Assembly: GCA_007922195.1 (NCBI GenBank)
Contig: ML682007.1
Span: 14,190,954-14,254,953, forward strand
Direction of reading: 5' to 3'
Length of the DNA stretch: 64,000 nucleotides
Source of the DNA: Podocnemis expansa
Taxonomy: Eukaryota; Chordata; Testudines; Podocnemididae
The position numbers and the translations under genes are program-made. Below the pieces are notes generated by a model. It did no database searches. It saw only the letters and a program-made list of their open reading frames with translations, and was not told the DNA's origin. Below, in pieces: positions 48,561-60,192 of this stretch. Numbering within the stretch: position 1 is the first letter of the stretch; every line of letters begins with the position of its first letter.

Positions 48561-51184
48561 AAATAGTAAAGGACAGGAAGATTAATATATACTGGTGCCA
48601 GATTAGCATAAATACCACAACCCGTTTCACCCCCCACATAAATAATTTGCATTCCAAATGAGTGCAAGGAAAGTGCAGATAGTTTTGAGTCTGTTGTGAG
48701 ATCCAAAACCCTGCTCTCTTGTAATCTGAGTTAAGAATGTCTGAAAAGGTGACACCACTGAGGTATCCAGAGGCAGGTGTGCCTGCTAGCTCAAGACTTG
48801 CTGATGAAAACTTACTTCTGCAGCCCCCCGTTCCCTGTGATCTGGCACCTTGCTCCTTTCTGACAAATTCATACTTATTTTCCCCCAGGTGTTGTAAAAC
48901 ACCTTGAGGTTGGGAGAAGTTTCTGTTGTAACAATAAATCCATTGGTTGTGCTTGTGGTCTCTTTGGTCATTAGCTTAATTTATTTTAGTGCTTGAACAT
49001 TCTCAGTTTCAAGCTGCCTTGAGGTGAAATCTCAAGATTGTTTTTTGCTATTCTGTGGTGAGAGAAATTCAGTGAAAGTGATTGGGTTTAAGCAACTTTA
49101 TCAGAGAGCATGTCAGTTTAACCTCCCATGTGCCCCCCTTGGTATCTGTCAGGAGGAGAGCTTTTCACACAACCCTATGACCATAGGGTCAGATTCATCT
49201 GTGGTGTAATGACATACTCTTTGGCAATCAAGGTACTGATATGCCACTGTAAATCCAAATGAAACTTTATATAATACCCATGGCTCTTTCTAATGTTGTG
49301 GAGTGGGATCATGTGCTGTGAGTATAAACACCACTCTCCCAATGCATATTCTAACAGAACAGGTACATGTCTATTATTCCCTAGCGGTGTGTGGCACATT
49401 GGAGAAGAGACAGATCCTCTGCCTTGAGGAGCTTGCAGTCAACCATAGAACGGTTTGTGTCTGTGGAAGGGTCGTACAAACAGATAAGACGATTAAATGG
49501 CCTCTTAAGTGCTGGTGCCTTGGTGGCTAGGTTTCTTTAGATACCGATCAGTGATTTGATGTGGGTAGAACTATAGTGCATAAGTGACCTTGGAGTGGAT
49601 TTTGAGTGGTTGATGGAGTCAAGAATAGAGTTTGAGGCACAGGAGCACCAAGAAGATGCACAGATGAGCTTGGGCTAGAACGTAAATGGGGACATCCGAA
49701 TGATTGGGCTGGGCTGAGTAAAAAGGGTGTGCGTGTAGAAGGTGGGGCCAGCTGTAAAGAGTTTATGGTAAGGGTTGGCGTGACGTGATCAGAGTCTGTA
49801 TTGTATTGACAGCTCTTTTCTCTTCCCTCATGACTGTAATGTGGGGAATTAGTGCGATGTTGAACCTAACTTTACTACTATGATGGTCTCACGTTATTAC
49901 CTGCTGCTTCCTGAAAACTTAAGCCTTCCTTTTGTTACAGGGTCTTTGTGAGTCTCCGGCTTCCTGGTGTAATGCAGGAGTGATGCACTGCCAAACTCTC
50001 ATAATGAAATGCTTTGAGATGCTTGCTGATAGAGAGGAAAGTTGCTCTTTAAATAAAAACAAGCAAGGAGACCCCATGAAGCAATGACCTCGCATGCCAC
50101 TGGTGTGAATGCACCTTCTGGGGTTCATTCAAGACTATAGCAGGCAAAAACTGTTTGGCTAACAAGCTGTCCCGGGGGAAAGGGTCTCAGTCACAGTAAA
50201 AACGCATGCAAGTGGCAGCCCAGAATGTCACTTCCCAATCCCATTCCTCATCTGAAATTTGCTTTGGCAGTGCTCCTTGATTCCACAAGCTCCCAAGCTG
50301 CTGAGGGTACCTGATTTCACAAGCTCCCAACCTATCGAGGGGTTGGCATGAGAGCATTGGCCTGGGCAGGCACCTGTCAACATCTGCTGGATCAATGTCT
50401 TGTTTATAGAGCAGCATAACTCCTTCTTTTTTTAAAGCTGTGCAGAGTCTGGATGTTTTCAGTGGTGACATTTGTGATCTGGAAGTTGCTCGTTGCTCGT
50501 ATGTGAATCGGAAAATCCCTTTCAAAACCCTGACTAGCAGTCCATAGGGCATTTATTATCTTGTTTATATAAAACTGCTCTGTTTGTGGCCAGCCTTTCT
50601 TCGTGCATAAATTCTGGTCGTCATAGACTTCCATTGCCTCCCTGTCCCACACCTCCACTTTTAATGGCAGTGAAATGAAGAATAAGGGTAGAAGGTAATA
50701 TGGAAAGAAGTATTTTATAGTATTACCCTCTTAAGACATGCACAGTCTAATGTTGACTTGCCCAGGTGTCTCTGTGTGATCCTTTTAAATGGGCAGTTAG
50801 GTTAATGTCGGCTCCTCTCATCTAGGTTCTTTCCTGGCTTCTCTTTCACTTTTTTGGCAGAACTTTTTATTTGTAAACCTCCTTCCAGGAAGGCTGAAGT
50901 TGTCCAAAAGGAAAGTGCTACTGTAGTTACCATAAATTTTCAACTTGTAACTCTATATTTTAATAATGAGCCAATACATCATTTTTAAAAGGGCATTTTA
51001 TTTAGATTACTGGTTGCTATAGTTACATGGTCAGATCTGCAGTATGTAGTAACTTGAGCCTGCTTTCTGTCACGTTAACTTTTCTGGCATGATCTTTGTA
51101 GCTTTTCACACCCACTGTGAAATTATAGTGAAAAGAACAGGATGCATTTGAGTGCATCTTTGGTGGAGACTTTATAGAGTTAGG

Positions 51185-51635
51185 AAAGTATAGTGCTGGG
51201 AGGGGATGTGATAGAGATAGGTAAAGCAGTAAAGGGTGTAGAGAAGGGAAGTTAGGAGCTCTTCTTACCCTTTCCTAGGATTCCAGAATGAGGGGAGCAT
51301 GATGAAATGAAAAAGAAACAAAACATAAGAGATAAGTAAGGATTATTTTTATACAATTGTAATATGATCAGTGGAACTCCTTGCTGCAGGAAGTTAGAGG
51401 CCAAGAATTTAATACAGTATTAAAACTTGTTCGATGAAAAATAACACTAGCAATTATACTAATTAGCGTTAAAGTTAATAAGACACAAGCCAAATGATGA
51501 GGCCAGTTAGGAACAAACTTTCTCTGTGGTGTTACTTGTCCTTTCTCCTCTAGCATCTGGTACTAGCACCTCAGAGACAGTGGATTAGGGGGATCCTTAT
51601 TTTCATCTGCTATGGCAGTTCTTGTGTTCAAGATT
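51185..51635 (+). mobile_element. CR1 LINE 3' end, about 450 bp
   Basis: GGGATGTGATAGAGATAGG, GGAACTCCTTGCTGCAGG, AGAGGCCAAGAATTTAATAC, GCATCTGGTACTAGCACC and finally CTATGGCAGTTCTTGTGTTC follow the turtle/bird CR1 terminal region closely. It is 5'-truncated and non-coding. The headless SINE at 51671 lies just downstream. Confidence 0.8.
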
Positions 51636-51670
51636 TTACCAAGGTTTTCAAAGGATCCAGTCTCTCTCTG

Positions 51671-51815
51671 CAAAACCAACAAGGAGTCCTGTGGCACTTA
51701 AAGACTAACAAATTTATTTATTGCAGGAACTTTTGTGGGAGAAGATCCCACTTTGTCAGACACTTTGAAGATGGGGAGCTTGAAGGGAAGTATAAGTCAT
51801 GGGAACAGGTCATAC
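51671..51815 (+). mobile_element. Headless turtle SINE with 3' extension
   Basis: It starts CAAAACCAACAAGGAGTCC and includes AATTTATTTATTGCAGG and CCCACTTTGTCAGACAC. It continues through GAAGATGGGGAGC into GGAAGTATAAGTCATGGG (51786-51803), as in the copy at 45143. Confidence 0.75.
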
Positions 51816-54800
51816 TGTAACAGCAGATCGAAACAGTTGTAAAAGAGTCAAAACGCTGGGGAACAGCAAATAGAGCAACTGGATATCAAATCTCTCATTT
51901 CTTTCTACTGCTACTACTCAAATGCTTCTGAAGATTTCAGCGGGCTGTACTCACTCACTCTGCCCTGCTGGTCTTCCTGTGTAATCTCTCTTTAGTTTTT
52001 TTCATCCCACTTGGCAGGTAATCCTATCACAATTTTACCTGTGTCTCTGTCTCTCTGGAAGCCTTTCTTCTTTTCCTTCACTTGAGATTCTACTCACAGG
52101 CCGTTTTCCTTTGGCATTAGCCTGTGGTTAAAACGAACTGACCACCATTTGATCTCTTTCTCTAGCCATGTGCTTTCCTAGTTCCATTTATTGTAACAAA
52201 GGTGCACTGATGTACAAAGGGAGCAGAAATGGTGGTAGGAGAGGAAGCACATCTGAATATTCATTCTCCCCCCGCCCCTCTACTCTGCACCCTTTTGCCT
52301 GCATAGGAGAGACACTATATCAAAATAAAGCAAATGGATTTTGTTGCAGACAATCATATTGGCTGTTTACCTCATTCTTTATTTGATTTTTTTTCTCTTC
52401 TAAATTGCATTATGAATTTAGAGATATAAATTGCTCTGGCTGTGCATCAGAATTTTGGGAATGGGTGACCAGGAGGGGGTTAAATGCAGAGAATTTGCAG
52501 ACTTCACTGTATTTTGGAGGGCTGTGGAAGCTGACAAAACTGGATTGCTGAATACGCCTGAGCTGATTATTCATTATCCTTCTCCCTATTTTTATTAATA
52601 TCTTTCCTATCAAACCCTTGTAAAAAGAAATTTACTGATTCCTCCTTTATGAATTCACTGGTGTCTTTCTGTCTTGGCAAAATCTATTTGAGCTGTCCTC
52701 AAATAAGTTCCTTTTGCATTTTATCTCTCCTATCACAGGACACCTCCTAGTGGTGACTGAGAACTCGGGTCAACGTACAGTGCATCGATAATAGATGTGG
52801 CTCTAAGGCTTTTCCAGCTCTTCTTGTAATGTTTGCCTAATTTCCAGTTTAGTTAAAATTAAGACCTTTATTCAGGTTCCCAGAGGCTTGAAAACTTTGC
52901 ATGTGGGCCAGACTTGAGTCAGATTTGGAATTCTATGGTCATGTGCAATTCCAAACCCATTCTCCAAGGCAAAACAGAGCTGTTTCATCAGAATGTCCCT
53001 GGGATTTTGAGTTGGTTCATCTGCAAAACTCAAGGTAAAATTGTAGAGGAGGCTGGCTGGGAAGCAGTGTGCAGGGAGCATGTGTCTGTACTTGTGCAGG
53101 TGAACAACAATTCAGACTCGTTACTGAAAAGTCAAGCTGCCAATTTATGTCCAGAGCTAGGTAATAGCAGGATATAGTGAAGAGCAACCTGACTCAGTTT
53201 GACTGAGACACCTATATTATTTTATAGGTTTGTGTTGGTTTTGGAAAAAGTATGGTATGTTTCCTTACAAGACTTTGAAAGACCAAACTCAGTTTGGCCC
53301 CCAGAAGTTTAGCAGCTTCTTTCAGTATCCTTAGCTAATTCAGATAGCACGCGCTTGTGCATCTACTGGAACAGAGGAAGCCTTCATGTCTGTTAGGGTA
53401 CTAAAAAAATGCCTGTTGCTTTTCAGCCACCTCTTCTACTTCTTTTCATTTCAGGACCACAACCCCTGTTCAGCAATACAACTTATCAAGAAACCATCAA
53501 ATATTAAGTGAAAGCATTTTAAATGATCAAATCTTACTTTTCACTCTTTGTACTGATTGTATTCTGTATTAACCTTGAACTGTGCCTGGGGAGACACTAG
53601 TAAGTTTCAGTTTCATTTTCTGGCTCTCATATGCTGTCACCATGCTGCCATGTTTGGGCTGTAAACAATACAAAGGAACCTGTGTACATTGAGCAAATGG
53701 CTTTCATTGCAATAAGAAAAAAGTTGATGACAAACGCATCTGGTTTTGGAAAAAGTTTAGGTTTTTTTTTGGAAATGTGAAGCGTGGGACCTTAAATGTT
53801 TCTGTCATGTAGCTTTAAGATTGAAAACCAAAAGAGAATGGAAAACCCATATGTCTTCATTTGCATGAGAGGGTTAATTTATTTTTTATAATAGATGTGA
53901 TGCGCAAAGAGGTCCTTTCCCCATGCCTCCCTTTCTTGCGCATCTGCACAGCCCCCTTAGCACATTCAGGTCACCTCTCATTTTAGCTGCCTGGTTTATT
54001 CCTTGTAATTTGATTGTGTGACTCAGCAAGTAGCTGAGCAATTTTCTTTTTATCTCTGTGTGCTGGAAATTATCTCTCTGCCATCCCCTGTCTATTTTTA
54101 ATGCTCTGTGGGACACTGTTGAAGTGTAGCAAAAGACAGGGTTGGTCTTTGAAGGCTGTTACTTTGCTCTGAAGCACTTCTGCTTAGCTTATACCACAAA
54201 GAATGCTTTAAATGCCCAGCTGAGTGAAAAAGTGGCTGGATCTTAAACCAGCCTGATTATAATGGTCCGCCCACGCAGTTGTGCATTTGAAAATTGTTTG
54301 GTTACAAATGGCAAGCATGTGCAGCTACTAACTAACGTGTGAGTGTATCAGCCACATCAGAATTCAGCAGTGTTACAGTCAGGGGCAATGCTGAACTTGG
54401 AGCCACAGAAATGGCTGAATTCTAATTTTGGCTGCATTGCTGATGTGCTGCAAGATCGGGGGGAAGTCTCTTTTTAAAATTTTGTCCCTTGCTTCCCCAG
54501 CTTAATCTATGTTGGGTGTTTTTGCAGTGCTGGAGCATTTTCTTGGTAAGTTAGATGTATATCACAGTGCTTCTGCTGTCTTAGAGTAGAAGGTCGAGCG
54601 GGCTGCTGAGGCAGTCCCCTGATAATCAAAATGGTGGTCAAATGGGGGTTCAGTGGGAAGGGAAGGATGATGTCCGTGCTGGTTTTCGTCCAGGTGCTGG
54701 TTTCCTGTAGACTCCATCACACTTTTGTGATGTCATTAGGTGCGACTGAAAACAGAGAGGTACGCTGGGGCCACTTGTATGGTTGGCCAAGGAGCCTGTG

Positions 54801-55479
54801 TGATCTTACTACACAGTTTCATGGAGCTGAAATGGGTCCTTGTGGTGTCCTGGGGGTGAGTAGGTGGGAGGGGGCTTTTGGAGAATTTATTTAAGTATGT
54901 AGTAGGTAGCCATACCAGTGAATGCTGCTGAAATGTGTATGTTACGAACCCTGGTTTATTTTCAGTCATGTTTTATGCTACTGTTTGAACTGGGCTGTGT
55001 GAGCTGGACTCTGCGAGCTTGGCTCGTTCCCAGCTTTTCTCCACTCTGTGGCAGAATGTGGCATTTGGATCCTGCCCAGAAAGCTGCGGGAGTGAATGCT
55101 GTTGTAGTAAATCTGTTTTGACTGGGGATCTGCTGCACCTAATGCAGTCAGGATATCGTTAAGCCTATGGTGTGCTTAAAGAGAAGAGAAGAATACAGCA
55201 GAATATGTGGCAAACAAAACCAACAGCCCTGGCGGTCAGCATGGAGCTTGGAAACAGGAAATGGCTCCTTGTGTAATTAACGTCAGTTTCTTTATTGTTA
55301 ACTACAAAGCAGAAAGTTGGCCTAGCTCCTGAGTGATCAGGTTAAACTCTGAACCTTCCCGAGTCCACCAGCTCTCGCATATCAGATTCTGAAACACGGA
55401 AAGGTTTTTGCAAACAGTCAAAACTTTCTGTGGTCTGCGGGTTTTTGTGACCACCCCAGTTAAACAAGTACAGCAGGCT

Positions 55480-56175
55480 TCAACCTAAACCTGTTGAAGT
55501 TTTAAATGATGATTTTCTGGAAAAATATTGTGTGCATGCACACCTCCCTCCTCCATTTGCTTCTTTGGCCCTTAATATGGCAGCATTTAGATGACTTGGA
55601 TAAGGACTTGTGGGTTGATGGTCCCGCAGCGTGTTAATTGGCAAGGTCTCTTCACAGCACACTGTGCCTCCCAATTGCCTAAGAAAAATTGGAGGCCATA
55701 CAGAAGCAAAGTCCTTGTGCTTCTGGAAGCATGGTTGTGCTGCCCATTTGATGGCTCCATGTTGTCCAGCAGCAAAAACCTGAGAGAGTAAAAGAGAGTA
55801 AAACCAAAAACAAGCTCCACTGCACCCTGCCCCAAAGTTCCCTTTTAGAATAAAATGAAACTCCCTCCCCCCGAAAAGTCTATGGAAGCAAGAACGCTTC
55901 CTTGTAAAAGACAAATGCTCTACTGTATCCGCATCCCCCAAAGCCTCCTGAAATGACATTGGAACGCTAAGGAGCTGGCTGGGTTCCTTCACTGGCACTG
56001 TCCCAAGTAACTTTGACAAGAGAAGAATAATGGGATGCCAGGACTTTTTGCTGACACATTGCTTAGCAGAGTGGGAGACCAGTTTGACCAGTAAGTGGAA
56101 CCTGGGAATCGCGTGGCAGCAGCAAGAAGGTGCAAGGGGTACGTTGGGGAGAAAAGGCTGCTTTGTGCCTGACAC
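55480..56175 (-). other. Antisense 231-codon open frame, unrecognised
   Basis: This is the longest ATG-initiated open frame in the window. It lies antisense within ARHGAP26 intron 1 and starts just beside a SINE head fragment. I see no signal peptide, membrane segment, repeat or family motif I can name, and a second minus-strand ATG-initiated frame (55587-55835) overlaps it. A frame of this length is uncommon but not impossible by chance in 64 kb. I do not call it a gene. Confidence 0.15.
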
Positions 56176-56180
56176 TGAGG

Positions 56181-56219
56181 CTCCTTCAGCAGAATAACTC
56201 GCCGCCCCTTTGGAACTTG
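56181..56219 (-). mobile_element. Turtle SINE head fragment
   Basis: The reverse complement reads CAAGTTCCAAAGGGGCGGCG followed by AGTTATTCTGCTGAAGG, the SINE head. No body is attached. Confidence 0.6.
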
Positions 56220-56911
56220 AAATCCGGCAAAGTTAGGTGCTGATTTCTAAGGTGCATGGTTGGTCTGGAGTGGGTGTTGTCAAGTAATTTAGATCCAAGT
56301 GCATGAGCCATTCTAGTTTGTCTGCATAAGTGGCAGTGCAAACAGAAACACAGCTATGTAAAAGATGAGAAAATAAAAGTCTGGGATTTTTTTTAGTAAC
56401 CAGTAAAGAAATTTTATGCAAAAGACACTTGTCTTGAGAGTATCCTCTTAAAAAATGTAAATGTTTTGTTCCCATGTCCCTTCCAGGAAGCTGAGCCCTG
56501 TGCTTAATTGTTCTGATGACCAGAACAGCTTCCAAAAGTCCCTTTTTTTGCTCTTCGCTCCTCCCCCTCAACAGAAGCCCAGATGGTCCTCCTGAAATCT
56601 TTGTGAGTCACAAATATGCATTTCCTGAAATAGATATGAACAGTGACGTTCTGTTGCCTGCCGAAGGTAAAGAGACCTTCACAAAGCAGAGATTGTCCTT
56701 GCTTCGATTCATGTCACATCTGGCAGGTTTAGCTGGCTCAGTGACCTTTCCTTCTGGTACTGGATCCTTTCTTAAGCCTGGATTATGTGTTCACTTTCCT
56801 AGCTCAATCGTATAGCTTATTGTGTGTGATAGAATTCTTTTCCTTCTTCAGCACCCTGTCCCGCACACGCTGCAATGTGGAACGTCACTTGCATTGAATC
56901 AGTGCCTAGGC

Positions 56912-57096
56912 CAGGGATCTCAAACTCAAATCACAAGGGCCGCATGAGAGCTAGTATGTTAGCCTGAGGGTCACACCACTGAACCCTTTTCATACAACAA
57001 TATTGCAAATATTGGTAACAATAGTGTCGTTGCAGGCCGCAGGAAATAGCTTTAGGGGCCACATGTGGCCCATGGACCATGTGTTTGAGATCCCTG
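56912..57096. mobile_element. hAT-type non-autonomous element, 185 bp (GGGGTCTCAAAC family)
   Basis: The inverted ends CAGGGATCTCAAACTC and GTTTGAGATCCCTG are nearly perfect. It is flanked by a perfect GCCTAGGC duplication (56904-56911 and 57097-57104). The orientation is the same as the copy at 14040. Confidence 0.93.
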
Positions 57097-57696
57097 GCCT
57101 AGGCATTCAAGCAGTGGTTTGCCCCTTTGATGCGAACAGAAGAGGTGGTCAGTTGAGGTAACATAATGATTGACCAACACCTCACCAAAACACTAAAGAT
57201 TGAATTTTGAGGAAAGTTTTGTTTGCTTATTGCTTCCCGTTTGTCCTCACATTGGAAAAGATTTATTGCCTCTTTTACTGCTATGTGGGCTACTTTTAAA
57301 TGTTTCAGAGGCGAGAGTTTTTAAAATCTGCTGTTCTTTCTCTTGAGCAAGAAAGAAACATCACTGAATTATGAGGAACTGGGCAAAAGTATGGGGGAAT
57401 TGGAGTGAAATAATAAAGAGAATTTAGCTTATGCTTTGATCCAGTGGCTCTGGTGGGGTTTCCAAAGCCTCGGGAGCACAGTTTCCACCCAAAGCCAATT
57501 GACATTGTGCTCCTGAGGCACTGAAGGGCTTTTGAATATGCCTCCCTGTGTCTGGTAATTTATTCTAATCTGTAACTTAGTGGGGTTTAGATCATCAACA
57601 GAAGCTGTGAATTCTAAAATAATGAATGGGCATATTGTCGGCTCTTTCCACCAAAGGAGCCACAAGGCATGTTGAGACTCAGTCAGTTATCTAGTG

Positions 57697-57873
57697 TGGT
57701 GGTTTTCAAACTATTTTTCTTGGGACCTAGCTGAAAAAAAATAATTTGTGCCCATGACCCAGCAATTGTCTTTTCCCCCATCTTTTGGTGGTGGCAGCAG
57801 AGGGTGCCGTGACCCACTGCCTGAGGGTCTGTAACAGAGTGCTGGGTCCCAGTGCTAAGTTTGAAAACCAGTG
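57697..57873. mobile_element. hAT miniature, 177 bp
   Basis: The ends TGGTGGTTTTCAAAC and GTTTGAAAACCAGTG are inverted, with a perfect ATCTAGTG duplication at 57689-57696 and 57874-57881. The interior carries GGGACCTAGCTG and GTGACCCACTGCC. Confidence 0.9.
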
Positions 57874-58387
57874 ATCTAGTGGAATCACATCATCCACCAC
57901 TGAAATGCTACCATTACTTGGGGTGAATTTGGCAGCTGTTTAGCAGTGCACAGCGATGTTGTGGAACAGTTTACAGCAGGCGGTAGGCAGAATCTGATTG
58001 CCCATTTAAGCTTCAGCTAGGACAGCTGAGCTATCATCTTCTGTAAAGTCTTTTGGGATCTTGGGTGCAGGTTAGAATATTTTTAAACTTGCGTTATAGT
58101 ACAATGCAGGGGTGTGAGTCTAGTATGACTCAGAATGAGGAATTTCATTCGGTATCTGGGGTGGAATGCTGGTCCCAAGGAAGATAACTGCAAAACATCA
58201 GGGGGTCACCCCCTGGGATCACTGTTGGATGGCAGGGTGTACACATCTTACCCCAGTGCTCTCAAGGCAAGCAGACTGAGCCTGGGGGAGACCTGACAGG
58301 ATGCCAGGCCAAGATGACATGGCTGCCTATTGCATATTTTATAATACCTCTGATATCTCGTTTCTTCCCTCTCTCCCTTCTTAACAG

Positions 58388-58483
58388 ATCTGTCTTCAGC
58401 GAAGCGGAAGTTTGCAGATTCCCTAAATGAGTTTAAATTCCGCTGTATAGGAGATGCAGAAACAGATGATGAAATATGTATAG
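58388..58483 (+). CDS. ARHGAP26: ARHGAP26 (GRAF1) coding exon 2, BAR domain part
   Basis: This 96-nt internal exon of the Rho GTPase-activating protein GRAF1 encodes part of the N-terminal BAR domain. That domain binds curved, PI(4,5)P2-rich membrane and works in clathrin-independent endocytosis and at focal adhesions; the RhoGAP domain lies much further downstream. The exon follows a strong pyrimidine tract and AG at 58386-58387 and ends at GTAAGT (58484). It opens with two bases finishing a split codon, then 31 codons including [14 protein letters not shown] and IGDAETDDE, and leaves one base for the next exon (phase 1 on both sides). From family knowledge, [14 protein letters not shown] with GDAETDDE fits ARHGAP26 better than ARHGAP10, ARHGAP42 or OPHN1. 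It corresponds to about residues 52-83 of the human protein. Two positions (R after EFKF, I before CI) look different from human as I remember it. The exon is too short to appear as an ATG-initiated ORF. Confidence 0.95.
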
Positions 58484-60130
58484 GTAAGTGGGAGGGCAAC
58501 ATTTATTAAAGAGGTAACATGCATGGGTCTCTCTTCACGTGCCTGGAACCAGCTGATCAGAGTGCAAGGCGCATAGAAGTGTGATAGAAATATATCCAGT
58601 TGCAGTGGACACAGCAACTACATTAAACTCCATCCCAACCTGCAGCATTGACACGTTCCTTTTAACCCAGCCCCTGTGCAAAGCCCAGGGAACTTGGAGT
58701 CTGGCAGTTTGCCCTGAAGTTCGCTCTGATAAGCCAAGGAAAAGAGAATTCCAGAGTCCGGGGCTTATCACCGGCAGTCACTAGCCCTTTCTGTTTTAAA
58801 GCAGAGCATCTCTGACCCCAGTGGGACAAAGGCATGGCTAAATATAGCAAGGTCCTAATCCAAAAGAGAAGGTTGCAACCTTCTTGCTTATCAGCAGTGG
58901 AAAAGGCCACTGCTATGTGGACAAACAGAAGGAAACGAGGATCCAGTTGGACTCCTCTGCTGTGATCCTATAACAAAACATGGTCTTGTATTTTAGTGCA
59001 AAGGAGCAGCTACTGCCCCTTTAGTTGTCTTCCTGCCGTCAATGAATATTAACTGTCTCCTACCCAGGTTGATCCATAGGGTTTCCTACACTCAAACAGG
59101 AGCCCAAATAATTAAATTGCATTTGTTTCACCTTTAGTAAGTGTCCTATTTTGATTTAACCTGAGTCGTTAGATTCTTTTAGCCAGGCTTCAGTCTTGTC
59201 TAAGTAGTAAAAGGGCTTGTCAGAGGAGATGACCAAGTGTTCTGGTCATACCGCACATCCAAGAGGAGATCCCTGAGGTCTTCTGTGAGACAGATCCAGC
59301 AGAAGATAAAGGGTTGCCCATTGGGTTGTTCACTTTCAGGATCAACGCAACATCTCCTTTTCTCTTGAGCTGGGAGCATAGTTTTGTGGCTGCACTTCCT
59401 ACAAATCTGTTTATTTTTTATAGTCAACTGCAGTGAACGGTCAGTAATAGAAGTGAAAAAGAGCTCCCAAAGGTCAGAGAGCAGGGTGGGGGACTGCATA
59501 ATAAATTAGCCAGACCATGCCTGAACATGTCTGACAGCCTCATCGAAGGTCTGTGGGTTGTGTTTGGAAAGAACTACTGGGAAAAGGCAGTTTGTATATT
59601 GTCCTTCCCATCCACAGTTCTGCACAGGAACACCAGCTATTCTATAAGCATTACTGGAAAAGTCCAAGGTTCAAAATTTCCTCTTTCTGCTTCTACTTCA
59701 CTAAAATCTTAACTCGGAAACAAATCTGAATTGGTCGAGTCTCCTGGTGACATAAACCAAACTGCAATAAAGTGTAGAATGTTCAAACCTGGAGTAGTTG
59801 TGCACATGCAAGGTGTTGCTTCGTATCTTGCTAACAGTGTAGCCATGCAACAAAGGAGTTGTTGCACACATTTCTTCACAAGAGATCTCCCTACAGCTAC
59901 TCCTCAGTATATTCCTAGAAAATACCAAAGCCAGTTCCTTGCTTTAATTAGCGGACAACAGCCAGACTCCCAATAAAGATGCAACCTCACCATGTAATCC
60001 GACTGCCCAATATCTCACAGGTTCTCTTTTAAGAGTAACTAAGTGCTGGAAATGTGTAACTTGATCTTCCTTGACATTGGAGACATTATGGCCCATTTTG
60101 TATACTGAATCTGTGGTGTGTCTCTTTCAG
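58484..60130 (+). other. ARHGAP26: ARHGAP26 intron 2
   Basis: A 1,647-bp phase-1 intron with GTAAGT donor and TTTCAG acceptor. I see no recognisable transposable element or structured RNA in it. Confidence 0.93.
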
Positions 60131-60192
60131 CAAAATCCCTGCAGGAATTTGCCACTGTTCTCCGGAATCTAGAAGATGAGCGAATGCGCATG
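60131..60192 (+). CDS. ARHGAP26: ARHGAP26 (GRAF1) coding exon 3, BAR domain part
   Basis: This 62-nt exon continues the BAR domain, about residues 84-104. The acceptor is TCTCTTTCAG ending at 60130 and the donor is GTATGG at 60193, a usable but weaker donor than that of exon 2. The first two bases CA complete an Ala codon with the G left by exon 2. Twenty full codons follow, including SLQEFATVLRNLEDER, which is the diagnostic GRAF-family helix. The exon ends exactly at a codon boundary (phase 0). The reading frame runs cleanly from exon 2 across a 1,647-bp intron, which shows that this is a true exon and not a retrocopy. Confidence 0.95.

Larger units (their letters stand above)
1..58387 (+). 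other. ARHGAP26: ARHGAP26 intron 1 (3' part)
   Basis: This is the sequence upstream of coding exon 2. The first coding exon, which should contain MGLPALEF and end just before LSSAKRK, is not present, so this is intron interior. The gene is known to have a very long first intron in vertebrates. I recognise no exon, CpG-island promoter or RNA gene. Stretches where I see no recognisable element are roughly 583-1530, 2870-4870, 6000-7100, 7400-9300, 11160-12060, 12110-14030, 15250-19220, 19701-20610, 21300-22100, 22571-23820, 25340-26430, 27210-28040, 28190-29040, 31415-33085, 33645-35300, 35540-37490, 38900-41900, 42470-43860, 46600-47190, 47345-48480, 48565-51180, 51860-55475 and 57880-58387. 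They are AT-rich intron with short open frames that look accidental. Confidence 0.85.

Noticed and set aside
50050..50092. AAACAAGCAAGGAGACCCC as another headless SINE arm
   Set aside because: Only about 15 bases resemble the SINE body start and the following sequence does not continue the match.
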